64,000 nucleotides of DNA, taken from the NCBI GenBank assembly GCA_021018995.1, contig CM037587.1:66979604-67043603 (forward strand). The letters are read 5' to 3'. Positions 44,825-55,035 of this stretch are shown in pieces. The position numbers were made by a program, and so were the translations under genes. Position 1 is the first letter of the stretch, and each line of letters opens with the position of its first letter. This DNA comes from Chloranthus sessilifolius. Taxonomy: Eukaryota > Streptophyta > Magnoliopsida > Chloranthales > Chloranthaceae. Under the pieces are notes generated by a model that was not told the DNA's origin, did no database searches, and worked only from the letters and a program-made list of their open reading frames with translations.

Positions 44825-46601
44825 TGATAAGTAGTGAAAATACCATTTTCACCCCTAAACACGAGCCTTGAAAGACCCTTAAGAGGACTAAAAAGTGCTT
44901 TAGTGTTCATATTGCGGCTAAACCAAAAAGACAGTCCAAATCCGAAAACCATCCTAAAATGATCAAAAGGACAACGCATGTCAAGCTCAAAGAGGAGTGA
45001 AGAAATAGCCTCGGTGGCTAAAAGGTCCTAAAAGAGCAAGAAAAGACCGAAGAAGAAGAATGGAAGCTAAAGCTCAATTCAAAGAAACTCTTCAATTCAA
45101 GAAAGACACGAAACTTTGCGAAGAAGGAATAAACCTCAAACAAGGTTTACGAAGGTAGCGTAACTGAATAGAAGAATGACCTTTGCGAAAAGAAGAAAAG
45201 TTTAATTCGAACATCAAACCCCACGAAAAGAGCTTCAGAGCCAAATTACTTTGCGAAAAGACCCTTAAACTCCGCTAAATGGCATCTTTGAGGATTTACC
45301 ACTTTGAAGGGCATTTCAAAACTCGCACGCCCCAATGTAATTAAAAGCTCAGACATTCCGGAAGATTCCAAGCACAAACCAAAGGCATATTCAAAACCCA
45401 AAGATGAAATCACTTGGCGGGAACTTCTAGAAGCTCAAGCAGACTTTTGAATTCCCATAGAATTGATGCTTCTAACGCTCGATTGGTGAACCAGATCGAG
45501 CATTTTCATTGGCGAACAGATCTGGATCCGTGCTCAACGGCCATTGGGCAATCCAGACCGAGCACCGATTGGTCAATTCAGCCTGGATAGAGGAAAGCTA
45601 TAAATTGAGAAGACATTTGCCCAATTGGGGCATCGATTTTAGAGTTTTCATCTCTGTTTCCCTCATTTGGTCGGATAGCTTATCTGAACCCCTGTAATCC
45701 CTTCTTGTAGTTTACCTTTGAGAGCCATTGTGAGTGATTTGTACGTCAAGTTCGGATTCAAGATCAGAATCTGAGGCTCTCTAAGAAGCTCGTGTAAGTC
45801 CGAGGGCTCTTAAGAAGCCGTGCTCTGTAAATTGTAACGTTGGATTTTAAAAGGTTCTGTAATGTGTGTCTCCTCCATTGGAGTCATGTCGAGGGTCCTG
45901 AATGTTCACCTTAGTGCATTAGACTTCTTTAGATTGGCTCATCCGCACCCAACTTCCCTTAATTCACCACCGCCGTGCGAATTAGCGTTGGTAACCTAAT
46001 TCAAGCAAAGATTTACTGATGGATGTTCATGTTCAACTAAAGAATAGGCAGCAGATCTGTGACCATTTAAGTGGATGATCATGACATAAGTCTAAACCTA
46101 TTCCTTAATTCGATTTATTTCTCTTACATCTCGTGCTGGTAGCCGGATGAAGATTGAATCTGCGGAAATCTGGACTCTCCATTAAAATTCAGAGGCTAAA
46201 GTACATGAAGCTATTATTTCTGCATTTGTCTTATTTTAAAACATCTCCCCAACTCGGATCTGGATCATGTAGTTAGTTCTTTTCTTTATTTGCTTATAGT
46301 TAAATCTGACACAATCCAACACTCTCTTTTATCTATTCTTTATTTTAGATAATTATAGAGCCAGATCTGGTAGCACAGATCTGGAGGTTTATCTCTCATT
46401 TTAGACAAACTTCTCTGTGGACGATCTTGAAATACTTACTTTTAAAACTTGCTACAATTGGCCCTGATCTTGCAGGCCAGTGTTAGCCCCAATGTGCTGA
46501 TATCCCTTTCATAAGTTAACATCCATATAACCTAGCATTCTTTAATTCTTTAATTTTTGATTCATAATGCACACAATTATGGCACACTTTGGGCAACAAT
46601 A
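44825..46601 (+). repeat. 3' LTR of element A
   Basis: 1777 bp against 1842 bp for the 5' LTR. The last 430 bp (from about 46175) differ from the 5' LTR by one visible base. The first 1350 bp carry dozens of 1-5-nt losses, mostly in homopolymers and at CAG/CTG words, and very few plain substitutions. The right flank is the target duplication GACCT. Confidence 0.95.
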
Positions 46602-46606
46602 GACCT

Positions 46607-47735
46607 TAGGCCCATTTCCAGGTGCTTTAGGCCCACATCACGACGTCGGGCCTGATGCTAGTTGCTGAGGAGGGGATAGGTGAGCACCTCCGTGAAAAGG
46701 AGGGGGCGCCCAGGGTGAAAGTGGAAATATCCCCATACCTGAAAAAGGGGCATGGCACGAGAACAGGTCAGTAATATAAATGGATCAGTCATAAAAGAAA
46801 AATGATGAGTAGATAATAGCAATAACAAAAGCGAAGGGGTGAGGAATTACCTCCAGAGCGGCCCAAAATCCACTTGAGTCCCGTGACCCGGATAAGTTGT
46901 ACATCATATCCCGCCTTACGATCATGCTGGGAACAAATTATCCATCACACTCAATAGGGCCAGGCTGACCCGTCCCCCACTGGCATTTGTAAAAAGGGTC
47001 TTGCCCAGCAGGAGTAGGAGGGTGATGCGAGCTAGAACGATCGCCAGCCCAAGTCCACCCTCATCTGAAAGAGGAGGTCAAGACATCTTGACTTCTATGC
47101 CATGGGTTTGCCCACGAGGAGGATAGGCCCCGATCGACCCAATGATGTCCTCCTGGCTCGGTACCGCCAAGGTAGATATCGGGACTCCACCAATCCTAAT
47201 GCTAGTAATCATGGCCCAATCAACGAGCATCAGTGTCAGCTCGGCATACGACATGTGGAACGTCATGGTCTTGGGACGAAACCGCTCAATAAGGGCCTTC
47301 AGATAGGCGGCATCAACCCTCATGGCAGGGCAGGACAAGAACTCCCCGAAGCCCACCTGCTCCAACAAAACTTTCACCACAGGGGGACATAAAGGTAGAA
47401 CTCGTGGAAGTCGAGCCACCCCCCGCGGAAGACAATGTTGGGCAGCTCCTGCACCCAAAGAAATACACATCAGATAGCAGAGGTAAAGAAAAACTGCGCA
47501 AAGGAAAGAAACTGAACCTATCTTTTACCTTGCTCGCTATTCAGAAATTGGAGATATGAGTGTGCTGCTGATGGAGGAGGCCGACCCGGGCAGCCTCACC
47601 TTGCATCTTGAGCCATGGGCCCGCTCTCCGCTCCACCCAGAGGAACTTCTCTCCTCGTGGACCGTACACTATCTCGGGCCCCTCCTCGGGAACGTGCTCA
47701 TCACCGCCCGACATGCTGGGGCAACAAAGCAATCA
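46607..47735 (-). pseudogene. Antisense ORF 2 of C, plant mobile domain, N-terminal half
   Basis: The start is probably ATG at 47714 (MSGGDEHVPEEGPEIVYGPR). It continues WLKMQGEAARVGLLHQQHTH and, through small frameshifts, LPNIVFRGGWLDFHEFYLYV. The best part is 47078-47470: KALIERFRPKTMTFHMSYAE and LTLMLVDWAMITSIRIGGVP. This is the classic plant mobile domain pattern (L.ERWR..THTFH...GE.T.TLEDV...). Downstream, ARITLLLLLGKTLFTNASGG (about 46990-47050) is another family landmark. The ORF runs into the target duplication of A at 46606 and continues at 32475. An acceptor-like TTTTTGCAG at 47772-47780 suggests an intron before the start codon. Confidence 0.8.
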
Positions 47736-49170
47736 CGTCATAACAGATCAATGATAAAGAGCCATGATATCCTATGCTGCAAAAAGGGAGGTAAGTATGC
47801 TCACCTTTCCCCTTTCTTCTTTTCACATATTAAAAAAAAAAAAAAGAGATACACAACAAAAAAATAAAACAAAAAAATCCCTTTTTAGGCTGAAAATGCA
47901 AAAAAAAAATCTTTTCTTCAGAAAAGGATAATAAATAAAATTTTCCCTTCCTATCTTTGAAAATAAAGCAAGTCAGAAGCAAATAAAATCGTTCTTTTAT
48001 CATTCTAAAAGGAAAAAAAAGAGAAAAGGCCCTTCCTTTACACTTAGAAAAAGAAATCCTCCCTTTATGTCTAGGGAAATAAAAAAAATATTTCTTTCTG
48101 TTTAGAAAAACGAAAAAAAGTCCTTCATTTTACGTTCCTAAAATCATAAAAACAAAAAAATCATTTCTTTATGCCTCTAAAAACAGGAAGCAAAAAAAAT
48201 CTTTCTTTCCGTTTAGAAAAACTAAAAAAAAAAGTCCTTTACTTTATGTTCCTAAAATCATAAAAACAAAAAAATCCTTTTTTTATGCCTCTAAAATCAG
48301 GAAACAAAAAATTTCTTTCTTTCATGTTTAGAAAAACAAAGGTAAAAAACAAAACAAAAAAAAAAATCCTTTTCTTCATGAACCATAAAATCAAGAAAAA
48401 AAAGAATCCTTCTTGCATACAAAAAAAAAAAAAAACACCAAAAAAAAAATCCTCCTTTTGTAACCAAAAAAAAAAATCCCTCTTTTACAAAAAAACTAAA
48501 ACAAAAAAAATATTACATATATATATAAATCAATGCCTTAGTTTTCAGAAAAAAACAAAAAAGCAAAATCCTTTTTAATGTTAAGAGAAATAAAAAAAAA
48601 ACATGTTCTCCTTAATTAATTTTCAATATATAGAAACAAAAAATCATTAGAAATTCCCTTTTCCTAAACTAGTTGTCAAAAGGATGTATAAAATTCTTGC
48701 TTTAAGATAAAAACAAAAAATAATAGAAATAAAACCCCTTTTCTAGGCACAAATAAAAGCAAAAAATTATTATATATATATTACGCATTAGTAAAAATCA
48801 TAAAATCAAAAAAGACAAGAAGAAGAAGGCATTATTCATAAAAAATCATTCACACATCATCAATCAATATGCTTACAGCAAAAATAAACTATTTTTCATC
48901 TAGAAATGCAAGATCATGATCATATTTACATAATAAAAAGCAAGAAAAATCTAGAAAAAAGAGTTTAAAAGATTACCTTATGAAGAAAAAGAGGTCTTTG
49001 GTCTAGCGTAGGCCCGTGATCGATCTGCAAGCAAAACAATAGCAAAAGGCACACTAGAGGAAACGTAAAGGAACCCTAAGGGGAGGGGTAACGGTTTCGG
49101 TTTCAAAGAAGAAGAGGGGGGAGAGGAATTACAAATAAGGCCCCACTGCCCGAGTTCGAGCTGTTTTAAC
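47736..49170 (-). other. Possible leader intron of antisense ORF 2, low-complexity
   Basis: On the plus strand this is A-rich (T-rich for the antisense transcript), with many AAAAAAATC runs and no coding sequence. Between 48083 and 48345 a degenerate tandem of about 115 bp (ATGCCTCTAAAA...GTTTAGAAAAAC...) repeats two to three times. Donor-like CATAAG/GTAATC (minus strand, about 48975) and acceptor-like TTTTTGCAG (47772) could frame an intron; this is a guess. Confidence 0.35.
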
Positions 49171-49180
49171 TACCCAGCCA

Positions 49181-49305
49181 AACCTGGCGCAACTAATAAG
49201 TGCGCTAGGCAAATGTTTGCCTTCCTTTGGCTTGGCGCAACTATTAGTTGTGCCAGCGTATTTTTGGGCCCATAATGGCCTGGCGCAACTAATAGTTGCA
49301 CCAGG
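49181..49305. repeat. Palindrome cluster upstream of antisense ORF 2
   Basis: Three words of the C family near 49183, 49228 and 49277. The first has a changed right arm (AATAAGTGCGC) and the others carry one mismatch each. On the minus strand they are followed by GGGGCCTTATTTGTAA (about 49130-49145), paralleling antisense ORF 1. Confidence 0.88.
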
Positions 49306-50952
49306 CACTCAGGCCGGGTCTTAGGCCTGGTACGGGCCAGATGGGAAGACCGGTCCCCCCACTTCCTTTTGTTTGTTCGTACTGTCACTTCCGACAGATG
49401 CACGCGCTCCCAAGGCGGCTTTTCGGTTATCCTTCGATTTGCCAAGGAAGCCGTGCTAAAATAAGGACGGACCGAGGTCAACGAGCACCCTGGTCCTATA
49501 CACAAGGAAAATCCAAAAAACTATAATCCCCACAGAGAAGCCGAAAATATTCACCCAATAAATTCACATAAAATAATAACTCCAAAATTCAAAAAATTCA
49601 CATAAAATAATAACTCCAAAATTCCAAAAAAATTCACATAAGATAATAGCTTTAAAATTCAAAAAACCCCATAAAATAATAGTTGAAAATTTCAAAAATT
49701 GCATAAAATGATAGAAAAATCAACCCACACAAGCACACAAGCATAAAGCGGTAAAACATTAATATTTTATCAGCAATGCAGCTGTGCCACATCAAAGTCC
49801 TGAGTCGGAGGTTCGCCTCAGATCTCTGGATCCTGCCTTAAGGCGGGAGCAGCGGTATCGGTCTCAGTCAAACAATCAATGTTTCGATCAGGTCTACTCC
49901 ACTGCTAAATTTTTGCGACGAGTGCTTGGGCTCATGTGAACTTAAGTGCCTTAAGCTTCAGATTCTCCGTTAAAAAAGGTCAATCGTTGGTTGAAACCAA
50001 CCTATCTAGAATGAGATTATGTGTCAATCAAACTATGTGCAACCATGCATTCAGAAGGGTTCATTTCTCTTTTATTTTCTACAGGCTTAAAACCTGTAAG
50101 GGCAGCGGTATCCCTATAAAGTGTATGCCATGCGACTGGGTATCCGTATGATGGTCATTTGTCCCTGTAAATTGTACCCGGGCGGGTCCGGGTCAGGGCT
50201 TCCATCTCCTTTATTGTTGCTTTTTGCCCCTAATGGGTGCATGTTTATGCCTAGTTAATTGATGCTTATGATCATTGTTGACAGAAACCAGGATTGGATG
50301 TCCCTTTTGGATTAGCACCCGGCAACTGGTTGGATCTGTTTAATGGTATTTGAAGCTGGACGCTCTGGGTCATGTGAATCTGAGGCGCGTTTGAAAAATG
50401 GCATGCACCCCTAAAAAGCGTTATGACATCTATTCACTTCGCTCAGGTGGTCATGGTAAATAAACTTTGGGATCAATGGGTTCACCCAAAGATCTTGAAC
50501 CCTGCTTTCCATAGGGGCACCCGTGAATAACCCAATGAGGTCGTCAAATGCCTTATAGGATTGGACGCAAACTGTGGAGCCTTGAGTATGTTTACTTCGT
50601 CCCTATCGTTGAATGTGGGTCGATCACCCCTCTTACTTACGAAGCTGTTGCATTCAGAATGAATCTCGAACATCAATCCCCCCCAAAACATCTCGAGAGG
50701 CAAATGTTTTTCCCAGCTATTGGGCTTTTGCAACTCATTCCACCTTGGTTATGCCCAGTAATGTTAGTAAGTGCTTGGGAACTGATTACCTCGAGAAGTG
50801 AATGATTATCCTGACACTCTAGGGCTTTCATTTTCTCATCGTGTTACTCATATGATGTTTGAAGTTCGTTCTAAATACAGCGGACCCGTCAGTGATGCCA
50901 TGGGCCTCTTCGGATGTCTCTTTTCTTTGGCATTCGATTATTAGTGATCGGA
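49306..50952 (+). other. 3' non-coding region of C
   Basis: No credible ORF. A tandem array of about 34-36 bp (AATTCACATAAAATAATAAC type, four to five units) lies at 49558-49700. The rest is unique-looking 3' sequence leading to the polypurine tract. Confidence 0.6.
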
Positions 50953-50969
50953 TACCAAAGAGGGGCATC
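50953..50969 (+). other. Polypurine tract of C
   Basis: ACCAAAGAGGGGCATC immediately precedes the LTR start TGTAGACACCC. Purine-rich and in the usual place. Confidence 0.88.
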
Positions 50970-52398
50970 TGTAGACACCCAAATTTGGCCCAAGGCCTGA
51001 TCGAAACACATTTTGAGAGAGGCACATTTTCGAGCTTTTGATGGCGTGTATGGAACCCTTAGGAATAACCCTAAACCCTTAGGAATCACCCTAGATCCCC
51101 TAGGAACCTACCCCGAACCTTTAGAAACCAACCCCGACCCTTAGAAACCCTTTTTAAACCCTAACCTAACCTTCCCAGGCAATAAGGAGGAGGGGTGCAC
51201 CAGAACTGGCTACGACCCTCTACAGTGACCAACTCTTATACCATTGAAGAGTAGAGGTCGTCAGCTTTCCAACGGTGCAAGAATTGCTCCAATCAGAGGT
51301 ATATATCAGAAAATACGATAGTCCGAACCTGGAGGGCAGGAAGGTAATTTCAAGGTGGCCCCCCTAGGGATTTGGCGTGACTATTAGTCGCGCCAGGCTA
51401 TTTCTCCCCAGAAATGGCCTGGCACAACTAATAGTTGCGCTAGGTATAAATTTTGCCTGGCGCAACTAGCCAGGCCAATCCTCCCTAATTTTAAGCCGGG
51501 CGCAACTAATAGTTGCACCAAGGTTAAAAGGTGGCCCCCACCTCGCGAGCTAACTTCCAGCACCGTTCCTCACTATTTTACTATGCATTTGCCTAGCACA
51601 ACTATTAGTTGCGCCAGGCATATGAATAGTAACTATGGAATTTTTTCTTGAATTTCGTGTTTGGGGTTTGACTTGTTGACCACCTCAACCTTTGGGGTGT
51701 GTTTTGATAGTTCTGTTGCACCCATTCCTCACCTATTTGCAACCCTCCAAGTGGCCTAAAGCCTCACCCCATCATCCACCATTAGAACCACCTTCACACC
51801 TTTCCAAGCTCTCAAAACCCTAGGAAACCTTAGATTTGAGATTACCTAATTGCTAACTTCAATTAGCACCTAAGTAGCCTCCTAATCCTCTCCTTTCCTA
51901 TAAATAGAGCCCCCCACCCCTTGGTTTAGGGGTTGAGAATTTTGCCTAAGAGAGAAAGAGCTCTAAGTGAGAAGTTCTTCCTCCCTTTGGTGCACTATTT
52001 TCCCTCAAAATTCTAAAATTCCAAAACCTCTTCCCAAGCTTGTTCTTACATCCATAGCCCATAGCCTAGGTGTGTGTGATCCCCTAGCCTCCCTTCCCTA
52101 CCTCTTAGCTTTAAGTTTTAGGAGTTAGAACCCCATTTTCCATCGTACAAGGCCTTCAAGAGCTCATCAAAGCAAGCCACGCAAGGCTCCTCTACGGTGC
52201 TACAAGGGCCCGAGAGCTCCGGCTCTCCCCTTTCTTCTTCTATCTCTTTCTAGCTCCCTCCATCCTCCCATTTGTGCCGTTACACCGTCGATTTTTCGAT
52301 AGGAACGGAGGGGCACAAATAGGATTCTAAGCCCTTTTGGGCAAGAGGAAGCTATTTTCTTTGCTTTTACTTCTTTTTATTGTTGGCCATTAGTAGAG
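50970..52398 (+). repeat. 3' LTR of element C, cut by D
   Basis: Aligns with 16730-18147 and then stops at 52398, where D begins. Compared with the 5' LTR it has an extra CCCTTAGGAATAACCCTAAA-type duplication (51056-51085) and scattered substitutions. The third palindrome has lost one arm (51456, GCGCAACTAGCC). TATAAATA is at 51899. The missing last 233 bp should lie beyond D. Confidence 0.92.
51370..51620. repeat. Palindrome cluster in U3 of the 3' LTR of C
   Basis: Words near 51370, 51416, 51456 (half), 51494 and 51593, co-linear with 17114-17366. The first is GCGTGACTATTAGTCGCGC, where the G/C pair replaces the A/T pair on both arms. Confidence 0.9.
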
Positions 52399-53835
52399 TG
52401 TTGATGAATTTCTGGTGTGCTTACATTATTAGTTGGTGAAAGTCATTGAAAATCAAAGGAAGAGTAAGACAGGGGGTGAATTCAGCACAACTCAGAAGTC
52501 CTAGACCTGCAAGATATAAGGTCCTTTGTAGCAAGTTTTGATAAGTAAGAGTTTGTCCCACAGGGAGAGGTGATCTACAGCTACAAAGGAGCCATCTCTA
52601 GTAGTCCCTCCAGATCTGACTACAGATCTGGTAGTCCTAAAAGGAGGGGAGTTTAAGGTCACTTATTCTAAGTATTCTAATGTCTAAACTACAGAAAGGG
52701 TTGAAAGGATAGATGGAGTGTGAAAAATAAATATAAAAGGGTGAGAAGTATGTTATTGGGCCCAGATCAGAGGAGTTGTGTAACTCAGATTTAGATATGA
52801 TGTTATAGAAGTCCTGTCCAGTGGCTACATTATCACCACTGAGGAGAAAGGATCCAACCCACCACTCTGCCATGATTCCACCCTTAAGGCTATAACCTGT
52901 CCACTCAAATGGTCACAGATTATCCCATAGGGGAGCCACTATCCAGGGATGGGTCAAAACACAACAAGTAAATCATTGCAGGCACTATTTCATCCAGGCT
53001 ACCAGCTCAAGAATCCATAGGGAACCTCAATCTCTAAAGCTCTATATGTGGGGCTAAGGCTGTATAGGACCATGATAGCTCAGACACATAGAACCAGCAA
53101 GAGATTAAGTACAACCTTCGATCTAGCTGTCCATTGCTTGAGTGAGGCTACAATGGTCCAGTCACCAGCCTACAATCTCTATAACCAGATCAGATCTAAC
53201 ATCTGATGGTGGATCTATACAAATATAGGGGAGTCTGCCTCTGTACAATCTCTCACCAGGCTTCTACAAGCTTAAGTGTAAAGAAAAAGGATCCATCTTG
53301 GATCGGTGGATTAGAATCACCCTAAGGCTATAATCTGTCCACTTAAATGGTCACAGACTATCCCAGAGGTTCTCCTCCTCACGGAGCCCAAGACAAAACA
53401 AGAATATCGCTGCTACCACCATGGTCACAAGGCTACCAGCTCAAGCTCCCATGGGAATTTCAGATTAAGTTGGTCCTATGGTGGGGCTAAGGCTGTAGGA
53501 CCATGATAGCCCAGACACACAGGTCACTTGGATCTGAGTGGCCCTTAGAATCAGTCCTCCATTGCTTTGAAACACAGCCAAAGCAATGGCGGATCACAAG
53601 GTAGCAGCCTTGCACAGAGCATCTCACATTCAAACATAAATCCCATAAAATACAAATCCTATTACAGAAATTCCATTGATCTAATTCAAAAATACATACA
53701 AAGGCATAACCAGCAAGTGCTGGACTATTGAGAGAAGGAAAGAGAAAAAGAAAACTACTTACAGATGAACTGACAGAGAAAAGAAAAACGATCTGAGATG
53801 TGTTCCCAGATACCTAAACCTAAGCTAGGTATGGG

Positions 53836-53843
53836 TTTATATA
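53836..53843 (-). promoter_or_regulatory. TATA box of element D
   Basis: TATATAAA, about 230 bp downstream (minus strand) of the CGCGAG cluster, in a GC-richer context. Confidence 0.5.
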
Positions 53844-54074
53844 GCAGTGGGGTGGCGGCGCATTAGGGTTAGGAAACCCTAATTTTAACGATGCCTCGTG
53901 GCCTAACAGTGATCCTTGGAAGCCTCAGGGCGCGTGCACGGAGATTTGAGCGTGGGAGTGCGTGCCCTAATTGCTGGAAATTCCCAGAAGGTCCTCTGCT
54001 GAAGAGATGGAAGTTTAGGTTCAGAGCTTCGCTAGGTAGCTGTAGTTTCCCAGACTTATCGCGTGGTAGCTCTT

Positions 54075-54660
54075 TGCTCTCTGCTAGGATGATTTGACAT
54101 TGTAGCTCCAGCCGTCGTGAGGTTGCCTTTGGTTTGCTCTTCAGGGAGTTGCGTGGTAGAGAATTGCGCTCTCGCTGGATTGGGCTTCGCGAGGTTGAGT
54201 AGAAAACATAGTCTCAGATGTCACGGGGTTGAAGTTCAGGCAGTCGCGAGGTTGCTCGGTCTTCACTGGGCTGATCTTCACGAGAGTGAATTTGAACAGC
54301 GCGGGAACTTCGCGAGCACTTCTCTTTACTAGACTTCGCGAGTTACCTCGCGAGGCTTTTAATGAGTTCTGAATTGCGCGAGGTTCCATGTCTTAATTGA
54401 TCTTCACGAGGATGGCTTTGCCTTCGCCAAGATGTTTTCTTCTTGAATGGCGTGAGAACTGTGCGACACTGCGCGATGTGTTCTACTCTTGAGCTTCGCG
54501 AGAGCTGCGCGAGTTTGAGTTTCTGCTCTTCACCACTCATCTCTGTGAGAGGTTGTCAGACAGTCTTGGGAAGCTCAGTTGAACTGCGCGAGGCATATTT
54601 CTCCTGAATCCTCTAATGCTTGAGTCAGCTGCGTGAGGCTCATTTCAGGTCTGGATTCAG
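54075..54660. repeat. Palindromic word cluster, CTCGCGAG type
   Basis: More than fifteen words such as CTTCGCGAGGTTG, GTCGCGAGGTTG, CTTCGCGAGTTAC, CCTCGCGAGGC and TTGCGCGAGGTTC over 585 bp, the largest cluster in the window. CCTCGCGAGG (54348) is a perfect 10-bp palindrome. Confidence 0.85.
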
Positions 54661-54838
54661 AGTTCATTCTTCTGAGGGATTTCTGGTGCCAAAGTAGGCT
54701 CCTTAACAGGATTCCTGGCCTTATTTCACTGCTGATTATTACCTACACAAAACACTTAACAAGAACTTATTAGGTGGCTAAGGGTCTAATCAAAGGTTAA
54801 GTTAAGGGGTGAAAAGTGGTACTTTTCAGGTCTTAACA

Positions 54839-55035
54839 CACCCCTAAACCTAATCTTTGCTAGTCCCTTAGCAAAGCTACATTAAATCTACTCTAAAAAT
54901 TAAATGCCACTTTCGTAGGGAACACAGATACATTTAGCATATGTACCAAGCCTTTTAAACCCCTAGGTGATCCCTAGTGGAGGAGTGAAGTCTCCTGAGG
55001 GTTTTCAGTAAAGACACCCACAAACTTCTCCAATG
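54839..55035 (-). other. Polypurine tract and pre-PPT block of D
   Basis: Minus strand: GCAAAGATTAGGTTTAGGGG abuts the LTR. Upstream (54910-55035) is the block shared with X and A, including CTAGGGATCACCTAGGGG and CATATGCTAAATGT. Confidence 0.75.

Larger units (their letters stand above)
32481..46601 (+). mobile_element. Complete Athila-type element A, nested in C
   Basis: The LTRs are at 32481-34322 and 44825-46601. The primer-binding site TGGCGCCGCTGCCGGGGA matches tRNA-Asp usage in Athila elements. The polypurine tract is AGCTTAGGTTTGGGTG. Both sides carry the 5-bp target duplication GACCT (32476-32480 and 46602-46606), so the insertion is intact end to end. The order is gag, protease, RT, RNase H, integrase, then an env-position ORF and a long 3' non-coding region, as in Athila. 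All coding parts are decayed. It interrupts the antisense PMD ORF of C. Confidence 0.95.
16730..52398 (+). mobile_element. Tat-lineage Ty3/gypsy element C
   Basis: This long element has paired LTRs (16730-18380 and 50970-52398, the latter cut by element D). It has a tRNA-Arg-like primer-binding site at 18383 and a polypurine tract, AAAGAGGGGCATC, just before the 3' LTR. The gene order is gag, protease plus G-patch, RT, RNase H, archaeal-type RNase H, integrase. Two antisense ORFs lie between pol and the 3' LTR. This is the layout of the Tat branch (Ogre/Retand-like), which is known for a second archaeal-type RNase H and for extra antisense ORFs. Element A is inserted inside it (32481-46601); without A the part seen is about 21.5 kb. 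Every ORF is broken, so C is not autonomous now. Confidence 0.9.
52399..54838 (-). repeat. 3' LTR of element D
   Basis: 2440 bp. On the minus strand it starts TGTTAAGACCTGAAAAGTAC and ends TTCATCAACA, with the short inverted ends TGTT/AACA. It has CGCGAG words at 54075-54660 and TATATAAA on the minus strand at 53836-53843. The open frames inside are chance. The copy at 63251-64000 matches its left 750 bp with few differences. Confidence 0.93.

Noticed and set aside
47820..48960. AT-rich stretch as an origin or matrix attachment site
   Set aside because: It is low-complexity A runs with a degenerate tandem. No independent evidence supports a specific role.
54141..54389. ORFs in the GC-rich part of the LTR of D
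   Set aside because: Both strands show short open frames, all composed of CGCGAG words.
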